A stretch of DNA of 64,000 nt, taken from the NCBI GenBank assembly GCA_049644285.1, contig JBARRP010000064.1, positions 1-64,000 of the forward strand, given 5' to 3'. This DNA is from CAVRXT01 sp049644285. GTDB taxonomy: Bacteria > Acidobacteriota > Terriglobia > Acidiferrales > UBA7541. Positions 61,529-64,000 of the stretch are shown one piece after another. The notes under the pieces were generated by a model. It was given only the letters and a program-made list of their open reading frames with translations. It was not told where the DNA came from and searched no databases. The stretch's first letter is position 1. Each line of letters begins with the position of its first letter. The translations under genes and the position numbers were made by a program.

Positions 61529-62065
61529 TCAAGCTTCGATCTCATATACGCCCAGAGCCTTCAGACCCTCGAGAAACCGCTTCGTCTTCACCAAATCGAA
61601 CTGGCGATCTCGCGCCTTGACGCACAGAAAGAACCGGTCGCGAGTCGCCAGCGCAAACCGTGGAACGTTGAATACGGGGTGGTACGGCGTCGGCAGCCCG
61701 TTCAGCGCCAGCAGGCCAAGTACGCACGAAAGCGCGGCTCCCAGAACAGTCATCTCGAACGTAATGGGAATAAACGCCGGCCAACTGTTATAAGGCTTCC
61801 CGCCGATGTTCAGAGGGTAATTGACCGCGCTGGCCCAATACTGTAAGAGAAACCCGCCGATGCAACCGCACACGCCGCCGATCAGGACAATCAGCGGCAG
61901 CATCGTGCGGTGGAAGCCGACCGCTTCGGAGAGACCTTCAATCGGCATCGGCGAAAACGCGTCGATGCGCTTATAGCCCGCCGCATGAGTGTGACGCGCC
62001 GCCTCCAGCAGCGCTTCGGGTTTGTCGAACTCAGCCATCAGGCCGTAGACCGGATGCCTTCTCAT
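61529..62065 (-). CDS. actD: Alternative complex III subunit D (DUF3341)
   Basis: 178 residues; ATG overlaps the stop of the preceding 19-codon ORF. A cytoplasmic ferredoxin-like N-terminus ('VYGLMAEFDKPEALLEAARHTHAAGY') is followed by two helices ('MLPLIVLIGGVCGCIGGFLLQYW' and 'MTVLGAALSCVLGLLALN'). This matches ActD, a structural two-helix subunit. Confidence 0.93.
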   Translation of the reverse strand: MRRHPVYGLMAEFDKPEALLEAARHTHAAGYKRIDAFSPMPIEGLSEAVGFHRTMLPLIVLIGGVCGCIGGFLLQYWASAVNYPLNIGGKPYNSWPAFIPITFEMTVLGAALSCVLGLLALNGLPTPYHPVFNVPRFALATRDRFFLCVKARDRQFDLVKTKRFLEGLKALGVYEIEA

Positions 62066-62121
62066 ATTCCTCGCACGCCCTCGGACAATCCCGCGCCCAC
62101 CCGGTTAGCTGCCAATATCAT
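62062..62121 (-). other. 19-codon ORF in place of actC
   Basis: MILAANRVGAGLSEGVRGI begins with an ATG that overlaps the actB stop and ends with a TGA that overlaps the actD start. In known ACIII operons the ~450-aa membrane subunit ActC lies exactly here. The phased overlaps at both ends could mark the scar of an internal deletion, or the ORF may be a spacer formed by chance. Confidence 0.4.
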
Positions 62122-64000
62122 TCCGTAATCTCCGGATTGGGATTTCGCAGCCGCGCCAGATAAGTCGTGCGCGGCCGCGTATTCAAATCGTCCAGCAATG
62201 CATAGTTTCGCGACTGGGCCTTGAGCTTCGCAACGCGGCTGTTTGCGTCGTTGATATTTCCAAACACGATCGCCTGCGCAGGACAAACAGCCTGGCAAGC
62301 GGTCACGATTTCGCCGTCGCGCACTTTCCGGTCTTCTTCCTCCGCCTGAATCTTTGCCGCGTTGATTCGCTGCAGGCAGTAGGTACACTTCTCCATTACC
62401 CCGCGGCTGCGCACCGTGACGTTCGGGTTCCGCAAGCCATAGAGGCTTGGCGTTGTCCAGTCCTGGAACAACTTGAAATTAAATCGACGAACCTTGTATG
62501 GGCAGTTGTTCGAGCAGTAGCGCGTCCCAACGCAGCGGTTGTACACCATCACGTTCAGCCCCTCGGGGCTGTGGACCGTGGCGCCGACCGGACACACGAC
62601 TTCACAAGGGGCGTCCTCGCAATGCATGCACAGCACTGGCTCGACATAGGTCTCCGGATTTTCCAACCCGCCGCGAAAATAAGTGTCCACGCGAATCCAG
62701 TGCATCTCTCGACCGCGCGCAACCTGATCCTTGCCCACAACCGGGATATTGTTCTCCGCCTGGCACGCCACCACGCACGCATTGCATCCAATACAGCTAT
62801 TCAGGTCGATCGCCATTCCCCAGGAGTAGCCGGTGTCCTTGAATCCGGGATAAAGCGTCAACCCCTTCGAAGTCTCCTCTCGCGGGTCCTTGGCAAAATC
62901 GGGATTCTTCCGGAATTCGTCAAGTGTCCCCACGCGCACCAATTCCCGGCTGAAAGCAGCGATACTTTCCTCCTCGCCGCGATGCCCTTCGAAATCGATC
63001 AGGTGATGATGCTGGGTGGTCGCCAGCTCGTAACGACCACTCGTCCGGTCGATGTGGAGATCACCGGCAATCCACGGTGCCACCGACGTTCGCATGACGT
63101 AGGAGTCGAATCCGACCCCCACTGCGACCTTGCCAACGCGTCGGCGGCCGTTCCCCAGGTGCAGCGTAATTGAGTTGTCGGCCTGCCCCGGCGCGATCCA
63201 CACCGGAACCAGGAGCTGTCGCCCGTTGCTTGTGAGCCGCACCACATCGCCGTTGTTCACCCCGAGTTGCTGCGCCGTGGCGGGGCTGACCAGCGCCGGA
63301 TTGTCCCAGGTAAGTTTCGTGAATGGCTTCGGCAATTCCTGCAGCCAACCGTTATTGGCGAAGCGGCCGTCTCCGAGCGTTGGATCCGGGCGGAAGACAA
63401 GCTCGAGCCCGCTCGAACCTTCCGTTGCAAGTGGGAGAAACGAGCCCGGCGCGCCTAAATGAACGAGTGGAGGTCTTGCCGGCAGCGCCGTTCCTTTCAT
63501 CCAGCCGTTATGCAGCGTGAGCTCCCAGAAATTCTCGAAGTCCTTGTCGGCTTCTTGAGCTGGCCGTTGGCTCTTCCAGTAGCTGCGAACGATCTCGTGC
63601 GCCGACTGATCGGGCTGGCCGGAGAGGATCGCCAGCATCTCGTGTGCGGACTTGCCTTGGTACAGCGGAGCAATCAACGGCTGGATGATGCCGACCGTGC
63701 CGTCATACGCCCGTGAATCGCCCCACGATTCGAGGAAGTGCGCTTCGGGCAGGTGCCAGTTACAGAGCTCCGAAGTCTCGTCGTTATGCAGGCTGAGATG
63801 CACCCGCTGCTTCACTCTCAACAAGTTGTTGGCGAAGTCCAAATCTGCCGGCGCGTTGAAAACGGGATTGCCGCCGAGGATGATCAGCAAGCTCGCGCCG
63901 CCTGAACTCATGTCGGCGACAAGTTGGCGCAGCGATTCCAACTCGTTCACCGGCGCCGCTTCGAGCGGATCGGTGTAAATCACCGTCTGCCCAACGTTCG
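62118..64000 (-). CDS. actB: Alternative complex III subunit B (molybdopterin-like plus 4Fe-4S), 5' end outside window
   Basis: At least 627 residues, open through the right edge, so the start lies beyond it (GTG 63983 is internal). The visible part holds the end of a molybdopterin-oxidoreductase-like domain ('LLIILGGNPVFNAPADLDF', 'TSELCNWHLPEAHFLESWGDSRAYDGTVGIIQP') and then a ferredoxin-like domain with four Cys groups: 'CIGCNACVVACQAE', 'CMHCEDAPCEVVCP', 'CVGTRYCSNNCPYKVRRFN' and 'CTYCLQRINAAK..ACQAVCP'. ActB carries iron-sulfur clusters but no molybdenum in characterised ACIII. ActA would be upstream. Confidence 0.93.
   Translation of the reverse strand, partial: NVGQTVIYTDPLEAAPVNELESLRQLVADMSSGGASLLIILGGNPVFNAPADLDFANNLLRVKQRVHLSLHNDETSELCNWHLPEAHFLESWGDSRAYDGTVGIIQPLIAPLYQGKSAHEMLAILSGQPDQSAHEIVRSYWKSQRPAQEADKDFENFWELTLHNGWMKGTALPARPPLVHLGAPGSFLPLATEGSSGLELVFRPDPTLGDGRFANNGWLQELPKPFTKLTWDNPALVSPATAQQLGVNNGDVVRLTSNGRQLLVPVWIAPGQADNSITLHLGNGRRRVGKVAVGVGFDSYVMRTSVAPWIAGDLHIDRTSGRYELATTQHHHLIDFEGHRGEEESIAAFSRELVRVGTLDEFRKNPDFAKDPREETSKGLTLYPGFKDTGYSWGMAIDLNSCIGCNACVVACQAENNIPVVGKDQVARGREMHWIRVDTYFRGGLENPETYVEPVLCMHCEDAPCEVVCPVGATVHSPEGLNVMVYNRCVGTRYCSNNCPYKVRRFNFKLFQDWTTPSLYGLRNPNVTVRSRGVMEKCTYCLQRINAAKIQAEEEDRKVRDGEIVTACQAVCPAQAIVFGNINDANSRVAKLKAQSRNYALLDDLNTRPRTTYLARLRNPNPEITE

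Overview
The window reads as one contig of a soil-type Acidobacteriota (probably Terriglobia-like) chromosome; this is inference, not proof. The grounds are high GC by eye, an alternative complex III / caa3 oxidase operon, a sedolisin peptidase, several secreted M28 peptidases, TAGAAT-type -10 boxes, frequent GTG/TTG starts, and gene-poor patches holding degenerate dispersed repeats. No rRNA or tRNA gene was found.

Layout. 0-13.5 kb: the edge of an IS110-type transposase, an M28 lipoprotein peptidase, a class IV aminotransferase, pterin dehydratase, kumamolisin, MATE and DHA2 efflux pumps, a PSMA-like carboxypeptidase, a class III aminotransferase and an NTF2-like secreted protein. 13.5-16.9 kb: a PilZ protein, two very small ORFs and about 2 kb of duplicated, mostly non-coding DNA. 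16.9-24.1 kb: a polyphosphate/nucleotide block (DUF2252, CHAD-HD, SixA, Ppx/GppA-HD, two thymidylate-kinase-like proteins, PPK2). 24.2-25.6 kb: two tandem Phd/PIN toxin-antitoxin pairs. 25.7-29.5 kb: secreted multicopper oxidase and secreted phosphoesterase. 29.7-34.4 kb: FdhF/YdeP-type molybdoenzyme, FdhD and a DUF6986 TIM-barrel protein. 34.5-42.7 kb: an eight-gene purine-degradation operon on the minus strand (guanine deaminase, three-subunit xanthine dehydrogenase, allantoinase, an allantoicase/OHCU-decarboxylase fusion, HIU hydrolase, uricase). 43-47 kb: a frameshifted SpoIIE-type phosphatase remnant and a large sortilin-like BNR protein. 46.9-51.6 kb: type III PKS, ICMT-like methyltransferase and FAD oxidoreductase, divergent from an ACP and a ketosynthase. 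51.7-53.2 kb: VapBC and MazF-type toxin-antitoxin pairs. 53.3-54.6 kb: MgtC/DUF4010 membrane protein. 54.7-64 kb: cytochrome c oxidase, SCO and alternative complex III genes, running off the right edge.

How genes work together. The purine operon covers guanine to ureidoglycolate plus urea. FdhD and the TIM-barrel protein next to it could serve molybdenum-cofactor sulfuration and glyoxylate use. The respiratory operon couples quinol oxidation (ACIII) to an A2-type caa3 oxidase with a fused cytochrome c domain.

Most notable oddities: ACIII lacks actC between actB and actD, where a 19-codon ORF sits with ATGA overlaps at both ends; a tandem thymidylate-kinase pair has an Arg in place of the P-loop Lys in one copy, inside a polyphosphate neighbourhood; a ~210-bp element with a perfect hairpin is duplicated at 15.1 and 15.7 kb and carries a CRISPR-repeat-like word; neighbouring toxin-antitoxin modules share an operator core; the kumamolisin, the SpoIIE phosphatase and an RHH antitoxin have damaged or startless 5' ends.
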